Shown piece after piece: positions 1 through 6,027 of a DNA stretch of 6,027 nucleotides. The notes beneath the pieces are model-generated. The model searched no databases, was not told the DNA's origin, and worked only from the letters and a program-made list of their open reading frames with translations. Each line of letters starts with the position of its first letter. The first letter of the stretch is position 1. The stretch lies in assembly GCA_028276305.1 (NCBI GenBank), contig JAPYWO010000095.1:1-6027 (forward strand), read 5' to 3'. The position numbers and the translations under genes were made by a program. The stretch comes from Candidatus Thermokryptus sp. GTDB lineage: Bacteria > Bacteroidota > Ignavibacteria > Kryptoniales > Kryptoniaceae.

Positions 1-415
1 CATTTATCCAAGCGTGAACTTCAATTCCATATTGGTGTGCTTTTTGAATGAGATACTTCAACGGGTCATAAAATTGCGGTGGGTTTTCCTTCGTCCCGGG
101 TGGTGTCCCGAGATTTGGATAAAGCGTCCCATCTTGATCAACCGTTAAAGAAGATGTCAAATACGACGCCCATGGAACTATACTTGATTCATAATAAGCT
201 TGACCACGAGCAAGCACCTGAAAAATTATCGCATTAAATCCACCATTTCTCGCCACATCAACTATTCTGTCAAGTTCCTGCTTTTGATACGAAGCTTTAA
301 CGGAAAGAGGGAAGTCAATTCCGCTTGCAGCAACCCAAAGCCCTCTAAATTCAAATTTAGGTTGAGAAAGCGCAAAAGAAAAGAGAAAAAGCAATAAAAG
401 GTAAAAGTGCTTCAT
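1..415 (-). CDS. Secreted GHL10 (DUF187) family glycosyl hydrolase-like protein, 3' part missing
   Basis: Partial gene read from ATG at 415 to the left window edge; the first 138 residues are visible. Residues 1-17 form a signal peptide (MK, then a Leu/Phe-rich core ending ALS before Gln18), so the protein is exported to the periplasm or cell surface. The mature part matches the start of the glycosyl hydrolase-like 10 domain: FRGLWVA at 23-29, GIDFP at 32-36, NGGFNAIIFQV at 57-67, AYYESSIVPW at 73-82, YDPLKYLIQKAH at 116-127 and EVHAWIN at 132-138. Members of this family are TIM-barrel proteins thought to act on polysaccharides or cell-wall glycans; the substrate here cannot be told. The usual QVRPxGDA-type segment reads QVLARGQA (66-73), a possible loss of charged residues. 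It starts 30 nt after the lysine aminotransferase stop, so co-transcription is likely. No good Shine-Dalgarno is visible, but the start is fixed by the signal peptide. Confidence 0.88.
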   Translation of the reverse strand, partial: MKHFYLLLLFLFSFALSQPKFEFRGLWVAASGIDFPLSVKASYQKQELDRIVDVARNGGFNAIIFQVLARGQAYYESSIVPWASYLTSSLTVDQDGTLYPNLGTPPGTKENPPQFYDPLKYLIQKAHQYGIEVHAWIN

Positions 416-445
416 TTGATTAAACAAAATTTTTTATCCCGTAAA

Positions 446-1804
446 TTAATCCTTCAACTCATAAAGCGATTTTCTTATTATCTCAATCCCCTCATCAATT
501 TCCTCCTTGGTGATTGTAAGTGGAGGTCTGAATCTTATTGACCTTTCACCGCAACCTATCATTACAGCGCCATTTTCGTAAACCTTCTTCAAAAATTTCT
601 TCCTGAACTCGCCATCTGGCAAATCAAACGCGCACATCAGCCCTCTACCTCTTGCATTTGTAATAATGTCCGGGAACTCGCTCTGTAATTGTATCAGCCT
701 CTCCAACAGATAATCACCGACAACCCTTGCGTTCTCAATTAGATTTTCCTCGTGTATAACTTCAAGAATCCTTGCAAATCTCACCATATCTGTCAAATTA
801 CCGCCGAATGTTGAATTTATCCTGCTTGAAACATGGAAAACATTGTCCTTGACCTCATCAACCCTTTCACCAACAAGGATACCACAAACTTGTGACTTCT
901 TACCGAAAGCAATTATATCCGGTTTAACAAAGTGCTCATGCGCCCACATTTTCCCAGTCAAACCAATTCCCGTTTGAACCTCATCCATTATGTACATAAT
1001 TTCATTTTCATCGCAAATCTCACGCAATGCAACGAGAAATTCCTTCCGGAAGTGATTATCCCCGCCCTCAGCTTGAATCGGCTCAATTATTAAAGCAGCG
1101 ATGTTGTGCCCGTATTCTTTTATTGCGTCTTTTATCTGATTTAAAGCCAATTGTTCCTCCTCCTGAACCTTCTTCAAATTCTCCTCATTAAGCGGAAACT
1201 TTATTGCGGGATTGTGAATTCTTGGCCATTTAAACTTTGGGAAATACTTATGCTTTATCGGATCGGTATTGGTAAGCGAAAGCGTATAACCAAGTCGCCC
1301 GTGAAATGCTTGACGAAAATGTATCACAACCATCTTTGATTCATCGTCTACGGATTTATAAAAACCGCGTTCAAGATTTTTCTGCATTTTCCAGTCAAAG
1401 GCAACTTTAAGAGCGTTTTCAACCGCTGGTGCTCCACCTTCAATGAAAAAAGCATACTTGAAATAACTTGGAACAGCAAGATTGAAAAATGTCTCAACAA
1501 ATTCAGCATACTCAATCGGGTAAATATCCGAAAGTGTTGGTTTATTAATGGCGACAAGTTTCAACTTCTCAAGAAATTCCTCTTCAAGGAGCTTCGGATG
1601 GTTCATACCAAGAGCCGATGAAGCAAAAAACGAAAATAAATCAAGATATGTCTTCCCCGTTCTCGCATCAACAAGACGCCGACCTTGGCTATTTTTCAAG
1701 TCAAGAACCATATCAAAACCATCAGCCAAAATGTGCTTTGAAAGAACTGAATGAACCTCGGATGGACTAATTTTAATTGATTTGATCGTCTCCCTTGTCA
1801 CCAT
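446..1804 (-). CDS. lat: L-lysine 6-aminotransferase (lysine epsilon-transaminase)
   Basis: Class III PLP-dependent aminotransferase of 452 residues, close to the roughly 450 usual for the LAT family. It moves the epsilon-amino group of L-lysine to 2-oxoglutarate, giving glutamate and allysine (2-amino-6-oxohexanoate), which cyclises to piperideine-6-carboxylate; it is cytosolic. Visible landmarks: EGGAPAVENALK at 122-133 (PLP phosphate region), FHGRLGYTLSLTN at 167-179 with Arg170, the residue position linked to lysine carboxylate binding in the mycobacterial enzyme, EPIQAEGGDNHFR at 241-253, MDEVQTG at 273-279 with Asp274 facing the PLP nitrogen, FGKKSQVCG at 300-308 with Lys302 the likely Schiff-base lysine, TFGGN at 332-336, and RFRPPLT at 424-430, whose Arg424 probably pairs with Glu246 as the substrate switch. 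The LAT-type FGKKSQVCG and GGDNHFR motifs separate it from ornithine and GABA aminotransferases. The ATG at 1804 has GAAGG 9 nt upstream. No piperideine-6-carboxylate dehydrogenase gene lies in the window, so the downstream step is unknown. Confidence 0.92.
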   Translation of the reverse strand: MVTRETIKSIKISPSEVHSVLSKHILADGFDMVLDLKNSQGRRLVDARTGKTYLDLFSFFASSALGMNHPKLLEEEFLEKLKLVAINKPTLSDIYPIEYAEFVETFFNLAVPSYFKYAFFIEGGAPAVENALKVAFDWKMQKNLERGFYKSVDDESKMVVIHFRQAFHGRLGYTLSLTNTDPIKHKYFPKFKWPRIHNPAIKFPLNEENLKKVQEEEQLALNQIKDAIKEYGHNIAALIIEPIQAEGGDNHFRKEFLVALREICDENEIMYIMDEVQTGIGLTGKMWAHEHFVKPDIIAFGKKSQVCGILVGERVDEVKDNVFHVSSRINSTFGGNLTDMVRFARILEVIHEENLIENARVVGDYLLERLIQLQSEFPDIITNARGRGLMCAFDLPDGEFRKKFLKKVYENGAVMIGCGERSIRFRPPLTITKEEIDEGIEIIRKSLYELKD

Positions 1805-1813
1805 GATTCAAAA

Positions 1814-1818
1814 CCTTC
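1814..1818 (-). promoter_or_regulatory. Shine-Dalgarno of lat
   Basis: GAAGG on the minus strand, 9 nt from the ATG at 1804. It supports that start codon and is one of the few good ribosome-binding sequences in the window; the starts at 415, 1938 and 3813 lack one at normal spacing. Confidence 0.55.
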
Positions 1819-1836
1819 AGTTTGTTTGACTTGTCT

Positions 1837-1867
1837 TAAATTTAAAAACTTGCCTCTTAAAATCAAA
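1837..1867 (-). promoter_or_regulatory. Possible Bacteroidota-type promoter for lat
   Basis: Minus-strand TTTG (1867-1864), 19 nt, then TAAATTTA (1844-1837). This is one mismatch from the TAnnTTTG -7 box, with a TTTG -33 box at about the spacing known in Bacteroidota. It would give a leader of about 25-30 nt before the lat ATG. The region is AT-rich, so a chance match is quite possible, and it is not certain that the host uses this promoter class. No good sigma70 TTGACA/TATAAT pair was seen in the gap. Confidence 0.22.
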
Positions 1868-1917
1868 GGTTTTTCACCGAATAAAAGTGCGCAATGAAAA
1901 ATTACGCCTCGGGGGAG

Positions 1918-1929
1918 TGATTTAAATCA
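1918..1929. repeat. 12-bp perfect palindrome in the divergent intergenic region
   Basis: TGATTTAAATCA reads the same on both strands. It lies 8 nt before the ATG of the small plus-strand gene and 113 nt upstream of lat. It could be a dimer-binding operator, but an AT-rich palindrome of this length can occur by chance and no second copy was noticed. Confidence 0.3.
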
Positions 1930-1937
1930 TTTCAAAA

Positions 1938-2171
1938 ATGTCAAAATTTTCATTAAATTTAAGCGTAAAACAAAACGATGTCCATATGAAAGAACCGAAA
2001 TACTTGTCGGAATACCTTGATGATTTCATCACCGAGGAAAAATTAGAAACAAGGAAAAATGGGAAGATAAATTGGAAACTCCTGTTTTTACTCCTTTTGC
2101 CCTTTGGAACCGCAATTTTAATAGGGCTTATCCTTTTCAAAAAGCTCAAGGATAAAAACTCTAAAACCTGA
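1938..2171 (+). CDS. Small single-pass membrane protein, unknown function
   Basis: A 77-residue protein I do not recognise. Residues 1-46 are polar and charged, with the acidic stretch EYLDDFITEEKLE at 25-37 followed by the basic RKNGK at 39-43. Residues 48-67 form a clear hydrophobic membrane span (LLFLLLLPFGTAILIGLILF), and the last ten residues are Lys-rich (KKLKDKNSKT). Basic residues on both sides of the span leave the orientation unclear. It is the only plus-strand gene I accept: a well-formed membrane segment with charged flanks is hard to explain as a shadow, and the gap between its neighbours would otherwise be empty. It is divergent from lat and overlaps the 3' end of the TPR/barrel gene by 11 nt. 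The start is uncertain: GGGGGAG at 1911-1917 is too far (20 nt) from ATG 1938, the frame is open only from 1926, and ATG 1986 (Met17) is an alternative that keeps the membrane span. Confidence 0.6.
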   Translation: MSKFSLNLSVKQNDVHMKEPKYLSEYLDDFITEEKLETRKNGKINWKLLFLLLLPFGTAILIGLILFKKLKDKNSKT

Positions 2172-3813
2172 ACCTGGCATAAAATCTGAAGAACCTGTAA
2201 TTGTAAACTCTTGAGCCATATCTTTCATAAAGTCCATAAAGCTCAAACTTCTTAATTCCAACCTTTGCGTAAAACCTGTAGTTCAGCGATACCGGGTATC
2301 CCGGGCTTTTCGCAAAAGCCCCAGAAGTCCCAAGCGAAAACCGATCACCAAACCCCTGCTCAATGCCCAGTTCAATCCAATATGTTGAAAGATTGTTCGG
2401 CGTCCAATACGGAATTGCACTAACATAAATCGTGTCAAAATCCTCAAAAGCATAAAAACCCGACAACACAACCTGTGGATTTTTCTTTAAGAGAATCAGA
2501 TTGAAATAACTTCCAAAAGTTCGTTTGATGTTTCCATCCGAAAAAATTCCATAATCGCCCAAAAAGCTAACCCCAAAAATCGGAGTGACTTGGTAATATA
2601 TTGTCATTGCGAAATCATCAATCAAAATCTTTTCTTCAATCGCTTTAACTCCTTCCCTGTTTTCACTTCTTTTGTAAACGAATTGCGGGTAAATCCTATC
2701 AAACAAATTCAAGCTCAAAACAAACCTCCACACTGCGAAAACATCTCCACCGTATTTGAAAGCGCCACCTCCAACCTCAAACCAATTCCCCCGTGAAAAA
2801 TTATACTTAAAATTTAAAATCCCTCCATATCCCATCCCTCGCCCTCCGATTCTATCATCTTTCAAATCAACCCGTTCAAAATTGAAATTAAACTCCCAAA
2901 ACCTGCTCAGAAAAAATTTAATCTCAAATGGATAAATAACTTTGGTTAATTTGTTTGTATCGCTCAACCTTTTGAACTCACCTATGAGATAATCTGAATA
3001 TCGTGACTTTATCTCACCAAGTATTTTTTTCGCAACTTGATTATCGGGCTCAACTTCCAACAGTTGCTCAGCATAACCAAGTGCTTTGTCCCATTGACCG
3101 TCATAATAAAACAACTGAACTGCAAGCTCAAGCGCATCTTTATGCTTTGGAAATTTTCTTAAAAAATTCTCAACTTCAAATCTCGCCTCATCTGATTTAT
3201 TGTTCCAAACGAGGAGTTGACACAACATCCAGTGAAAATTTAAACTATCGGGGAAAATCTTAACGAGCTTTTTGTAAATTGGAATTGCCTTTAATTGTTG
3301 ATTGTTCCAAACCAATTGTTGCGCAAGTTCAATCATGGTTTCCGTATCAAACGGTTCAAGTTGAATTATTTTCTCATAAATTGGAATTGCCTTCATCGGT
3401 TGATTGTTCCAAACATAAAGTTTAGCGAGCATTTTGTAAAAATTGACGCTATCTGGAAACGCTTCAATGAGTTTCTCATAAATTGAAATTGCATCGTTTT
3501 GTCGTCCATTCCAGAGATACCATCTTGCGAGGTTTGACAATACATCATAATTTGAAAAGCCGTTTTTCAAAAGCGTTTCGTAAATATTAATTGCACCTTG
3601 AACATTTTCAGTCCAAAGATAAAGTTCGGAAAGGCGCTTTGCTACTTTGAAATCGGTTGGGGATGATTTAAAAATTTCAAGGTAAATTTCAATTGCTTTT
3701 TCAAGTTGACCGCTTGCGATCAGAGTTTCTGCGGTGTTTATCTTTTCATCCCTTAAATTTTGACATATCAAAACAGCAGGGATCAGCAAAGCGATAAAGA
3801 TTTTGCGAGCCAT
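2161..3813 (-). CDS. TPR-repeat protein with C-terminal outer-membrane beta-barrel (YaiO-like architecture)
   Basis: 550 residues. Residues 1 to about 18 are a signal peptide (MARK, hydrophobic core, AVLIC-Q); Cys17 lacks a proper lipobox because Ile is at -1, so a lipoprotein is unlikely. Residues 21-258 are seven consecutive 34-residue TPR units with Ala at unit position 20 in all seven and Pro at position 32 in all but unit 2. Residues from about 276 to 550 are rich in Tyr, Phe, Trp and Gly with alternating polar and hydrophobic residues, and the chain ends in ARFRF with a terminal Phe, the usual mark of a Bam-assembled barrel. TPR plus barrel is the layout of YaiO-like outer-membrane proteins; family membership is inferred from layout, not from a diagnostic motif. 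The TPR part would sit in the periplasm as a binding scaffold. It starts 2 nt after the NAPRTase stop without a clear Shine-Dalgarno, so it is probably translated by coupling. A role in glycan export or envelope assembly fits the upstream glycosyltransferase but is not shown. Confidence 0.8.
   Translation of the reverse strand: MARKIFIALLIPAVLICQNLRDEKINTAETLIASGQLEKAIEIYLEIFKSSPTDFKVAKRLSELYLWTENVQGAINIYETLLKNGFSNYDVLSNLARWYLWNGRQNDAISIYEKLIEAFPDSVNFYKMLAKLYVWNNQPMKAIPIYEKIIQLEPFDTETMIELAQQLVWNNQQLKAIPIYKKLVKIFPDSLNFHWMLCQLLVWNNKSDEARFEVENFLRKFPKHKDALELAVQLFYYDGQWDKALGYAEQLLEVEPDNQVAKKILGEIKSRYSDYLIGEFKRLSDTNKLTKVIYPFEIKFFLSRFWEFNFNFERVDLKDDRIGGRGMGYGGILNFKYNFSRGNWFEVGGGAFKYGGDVFAVWRFVLSLNLFDRIYPQFVYKRSENREGVKAIEEKILIDDFAMTIYYQVTPIFGVSFLGDYGIFSDGNIKRTFGSYFNLILLKKNPQVVLSGFYAFEDFDTIYVSAIPYWTPNNLSTYWIELGIEQGFGDRFSLGTSGAFAKSPGYPVSLNYRFYAKVGIKKFELYGLYERYGSRVYNYRFFRFYARFRF
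3040..3753 (-). repeat. Tandem 102-bp repeat array encoding seven TPR units
   Basis: Seven in-phase 102-bp units (residues 21-258 of the TPR/barrel protein). Units 2-6 carry Trp at unit position 13 (W67, W101, W135, W169, W203), mostly followed by Asn; unit 1 has Ala33 and unit 7 has Tyr237. Similarity reaches the DNA level: plus-strand TGTTCCAAAC recurs at 3201, 3303 and 3405, exactly 102 bp apart, and the 17-mer TAAATTGGAATTGCCTT occurs at 3275 and 3377. Outer units are more diverged than the central ones. Confidence 0.85.
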
Positions 3814-3815
3814 TT

Positions 3816-4961
3816 TTAAAGTGTTAATTTTTTTAATTGCTCCAGAACATATTTCCTTATCTCAGAGGGCTCTGGTGGTTGCTTTAAAACCCTGCCATTT
3901 TCAATCACAACTTCAAGCAACGGGGTAAAACCTTCTTTATCAAATTTTTCATTTGCTGGGACGACGACCCTATCACCCGTTTTATGATTTACATAAACCT
4001 GTTTTTCGCCCGAAAGCTTTCCTCTTTTAGCCATGGGTTTGCCTTCAATCTCAACTATATCCATCGCGAAATCAAGAACCGGGGCACTGCTTATCGTTGT
4101 CCCAACTCCATAGGCATCAACAACTTCATTTAATTGTTTTATCGTTTCCTCATCAACACCACCACTTACAAAAATTTTAACATTCTTAAACCCTCTTATA
4201 TCAAGTTCCCACCTAACCTCTTTCAAAATTGCGAGGAAATTCCCACGCCTTGAACTCGGTGTATCAAGTCGGACGCCATAAAGTTTTTCCCCGAGCGCTT
4301 CGGCAACTCGTATTGCCTCAAATTTTTCGTCTGTGAATGTATCAATCAAAGCAATCCTTGGAATTTTCGGGTCAATAATTTCATCAAATGCCTTCACCGC
4401 TTCAACCGTATCGCCAAATAAAAGAATCATCGCATGTGGCATCGTTCCACTTGGTGGAATTCCGAGAAGTTTCGCTCCAACTGGCGTAGCAACACCATCG
4501 CAACCTCCGATGTATGAGCTTCTATCAATCATCGGTGTTATCGCCGGATGCATTCGCCTCGCACCAAAATGAACGACGAGTTTATCCCCAGCAGCAAGCT
4601 TACACCTTGCTGACTTAGTTGCGATACCAGACGCCTGACAAATCAAGCCAAGTATTGCCGTCTCGTAAACGGCAAAATCAAGATACATACCTTCAATCGT
4701 CATCACTGGTTCATTTGTCCTGAAAATTGTCCCTTCCGGCATTGCTTTCAATGTGATCGGCAAACCCTCAAGCAACTTTATAACTTCATCAAGACCAGCA
4801 AAAACACCCCACTGATAATTATCGGGGAATTTTTTAACAACAAATTCCGCCTTAACATATTTATTTACTCCTTTCTCCTTTAAAACTTGTATCGCCCGCT
4901 CAAAATATACATCTGTAACCCTGCCGTTCTTTATATCTTCTGGGCTTGCTACATTGAACAT
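3816..4961 (-). CDS. pncB: Nicotinate phosphoribosyltransferase, archaeal-type
   Basis: 381 residues, near the 390 or so of the Thermoplasma-type enzyme and shorter than enterobacterial PncB. It joins nicotinate to PRPP, with ATP hydrolysis, to give nicotinate mononucleotide in the Preiss-Handler route of NAD salvage; cytosolic. Motifs in order: YETAILG at 99-105, HFGARRMHP at 131-139, IGGCDGVATP at 151-160, GTMPHA at 172-177 with His176 in the place of the phosphorylated histidine, LIDTFTDEK at 205-213, YGVRLDTPSSRRG at 228-240, and the phosphate-binding FVSGGVD (264-270) and YGVGT (284-288). The C-terminal domain (about 300-381: AKRGKLSGEKQVY, then a Lys/Val-rich stretch) has no cysteine; the Thermoplasma homologue is described with a zinc-knuckle-like cysteine cluster there. 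The ATG is 1 nt past the glycosyltransferase stop (TGATATG), with GGGGA 5 nt upstream, and the next gene begins 2 nt after its stop, so it is the middle gene of an operon. No nicotinamidase gene is seen nearby. Confidence 0.92.
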   Translation of the reverse strand: MFNVASPEDIKNGRVTDVYFERAIQVLKEKGVNKYVKAEFVVKKFPDNYQWGVFAGLDEVIKLLEGLPITLKAMPEGTIFRTNEPVMTIEGMYLDFAVYETAILGLICQASGIATKSARCKLAAGDKLVVHFGARRMHPAITPMIDRSSYIGGCDGVATPVGAKLLGIPPSGTMPHAMILLFGDTVEAVKAFDEIIDPKIPRIALIDTFTDEKFEAIRVAEALGEKLYGVRLDTPSSRRGNFLAILKEVRWELDIRGFKNVKIFVSGGVDEETIKQLNEVVDAYGVGTTISSAPVLDFAMDIVEIEGKPMAKRGKLSGEKQVYVNHKTGDRVVVPANEKFDKEGFTPLLEVVIENGRVLKQPPEPSEIRKYVLEQLKKLTL

Positions 4962-4962
4962 A

Positions 4963-6027
4963 TCAGTCCCCAGTTTGTTTTTGAGTTAAGAGTTGAAAAT
5001 AAATCGCCTCAATTTCATCAAAATATCTTTTTATGCTGAACTTCTCACGAGCTGTTTTTGATGCATTTTCGCCGATAGATTTTGAAAGGGAAGGTTCGTT
5101 CAGTAACATTTTAATTTTATCAGCAAGGTCAAAATAATTCCCCTTTTCAAAGAAAATGCCATTTACACCATCCTGAATTATATCAATGAAGCCGGCATTT
5201 TTTGAGGCAACGACGGGTAAACCAACCGACATCGCTTCAACAAGCGCGAGCCCGAACGCTTCGGCGTGTGACGGCGCAACAAATATATCAATTGCGTTCA
5301 AAATCTCAGGCACATCTCTTCTAAAACCAGCCCATATCACTTTCTCCGAAATCCCAAGCTTATCCGCTAACTTGCGAACCTCCATAAAATATCCTTCCTC
5401 TCCAACTGTCGCCCCACCAACAACGAGCAATTTTAAATTATCAAACTCTTCAATCAGAATTTTAAAAGCGTTGAACAATTCCTCATGCCCTTTCCCTGGG
5501 CTTATGCGAGAGACGATGCCAATCACAATTTCATCCCCGAGCCCGAACTCCCGCCTTATCTTTTCCCTTGAATCTTGGCTAAATTTAAATCTATCAACAT
5601 CAACCCCTGGATGGATTACCTTTATCACTTCACGCCTGATCGGTAGATTTCTTTCAAATCCATCGGCAACATCCTTTGAAACAGCTATAACAGAATCAAC
5701 TATTTCATAAACGATCTTATGAAATGGGTCTTTTTTGCATGCCCCGATCCCAACTTGTGGGTCAAACAAAATTTTGGGTCTCTTCATCATAGATAAAACC
5801 GCAAATGCGACCTTGTTCAAATCACGCGACCTGAAAACATGAATTAAATCAATTTTAAAACTTCTCAAGATTGATCGCAACTTAAAGAAAGATTGAATAA
5901 ATCCACCAGCGATGTTAAAAAGATTGAACTTATCTTGCGCTTCACGATACATCCTTCCATCAAAACTACAAGCGAGCAAAACATTATGCCCTCTTCTCTT
6001 CATCTCTTCGCCAAGGCGTACGACATT
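4963..6027 (-). CDS. GT4-family glycosyltransferase (GT-B fold), 5' end outside window
   Basis: 354 residues are visible and the frame stays open to the right edge. The Met at 6003 is internal: the eight codons before it read NVVRLGEE, and the joined NVVRLGEEMKRRGHNVLLAC is the standard early segment of a GT4 N-terminal domain, usually about 15-30 residues from the true start. In visible numbering: IDLIHVFRSRDLNKVAFAV at 59-77, SVIAVSKDVADGF at 112-124, IHPGVDVDRF at 138-147 (linker into the donor domain), IVSRISPGKGHEELFNAF at 171-188 with the Arg174/Lys179 pair that contacts the donor phosphates, DIFVAPSHAEAFGLALVEAM at 247-266 with the EX7E pair Glu256/Glu264, and a C-terminal helix to 354. 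It would move a sugar from a nucleotide donor to a lipid, glycan or other acceptor on the cytoplasmic face of the membrane. Donor, acceptor and linkage cannot be read from the sequence. Its stop is 1 nt before the NAPRTase start. Confidence 0.9.
   Translation of the reverse strand, partial: NVVRLGEEMKRRGHNVLLACSFDGRMYREAQDKFNLFNIAGGFIQSFFKLRSILRSFKIDLIHVFRSRDLNKVAFAVLSMMKRPKILFDPQVGIGACKKDPFHKIVYEIVDSVIAVSKDVADGFERNLPIRREVIKVIHPGVDVDRFKFSQDSREKIRREFGLGDEIVIGIVSRISPGKGHEELFNAFKILIEEFDNLKLLVVGGATVGEEGYFMEVRKLADKLGISEKVIWAGFRRDVPEILNAIDIFVAPSHAEAFGLALVEAMSVGLPVVASKNAGFIDIIQDGVNGIFFEKGNYFDLADKIKMLLNEPSLSKSIGENASKTAREKFSIKRYFDEIEAIYFQLLTQKQTGD

Noticed and set aside
200..397. 65-codon plus-strand ORF with a basic C-terminus
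   Set aside because: It is antisense to the signal peptide and GHL10 motifs of the left-edge gene; the basic tail is the reverse of the Phe/Leu codons of the signal peptide.
415..428. Imperfect palindrome TTTGATTAAACAAA at the start of the GHL10-like gene
   Set aside because: 12 of 14 positions match, but in AT-rich sequence overlapping a start codon this is weak and has no second copy.
1894..1920. Eight-codon plus-strand ORF (MKNYASGE) just before the small membrane gene, as a possible leader peptide
   Set aside because: Too short to judge, no ribosome-binding site, no attenuator-like hairpin and no run of regulatory codons.
1922..2149. 75-codon minus-strand ORF opposite the small membrane gene
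   Set aside because: The plus strand encodes a clean membrane span with charged flanks; the minus product is a Phe/Ser-rich mix expected of antisense reading, and lat's promoter region is downstream of it.
4333..4572. 79-codon plus-strand ORF opposite pncB
   Set aside because: Antisense to the conserved GARRMHP, GGCDGV and GTMPHA motifs of the NAPRTase; no support of its own.
5186..5710. 174-codon plus-strand ORF opposite the glycosyltransferase
   Set aside because: It lies fully antisense to a gene with clear GT4 motifs; its Ser/Thr/Pro-rich product has no domain or signal and looks like a reverse-strand shadow.
6001..6003. Met codon as the start of the glycosyltransferase
   Set aside because: The frame continues upstream with NVVRLGEE, which completes the conserved GT4 N-terminal helix, so the true start is outside the window.

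Overview
The window is a compact piece of a bacterial chromosome with roughly 40% GC by eye. It holds five minus-strand genes and one small plus-strand gene. Two minus-strand products carry Sec-type signal peptides, and one of them ends in an outer-membrane-like beta-barrel with a C-terminal Phe, so the host is probably Gram-negative. The mix is a Bacteroidota/Ignavibacteria-type lysine 6-aminotransferase, a GHL10-type secreted hydrolase and a YaiO-like TPR/barrel protein. Proteins rich in Lys, Glu and Ile suggest an FCB-group lineage, possibly thermophilic (for example Kryptonia or Ignavibacteria relatives). This placement is inference from protein style only.

Right half (2161-6027, minus strand, transcribed right to left): a GT4 glycosyltransferase whose 5' end lies beyond the right edge, then an archaeal-type nicotinate phosphoribosyltransferase, then a seven-TPR protein with a C-terminal barrel. 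The two junctions are only 1 nt and 2 nt, so the three genes almost certainly form one transcript. Their roles (glycan transfer, NAD salvage, envelope protein) have no obvious common pathway. The first and third fit envelope or polysaccharide work; the NAD gene may simply share the transcript.

Middle (1805-2171): a small plus-strand gene for a 77-residue single-pass membrane protein faces the TPR/barrel gene and overlaps its 3' end by 11 nt. It is divergent from the lysine aminotransferase gene. The 133-bp divergent gap holds a Shine-Dalgarno sequence for the aminotransferase, a possible Bacteroidota-type promoter and a 12-bp perfect palindrome.

Left (1-1804, minus strand): L-lysine 6-aminotransferase, followed after 30 nt by the first 138 codons of a secreted GHL10-family hydrolase-like protein that runs off the left edge.

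I found no RNA gene, mobile element, CRISPR array, or convincing terminator, and no gene-free stretch over 300 bases. I see no clear undescribed multi-gene system. The points most worth a second look are the homogenised Trp-Asn TPR array fused to a barrel, the cysteine-free C-terminus of the NAPRTase, the altered GHL10 motif and the small overlapping membrane gene.
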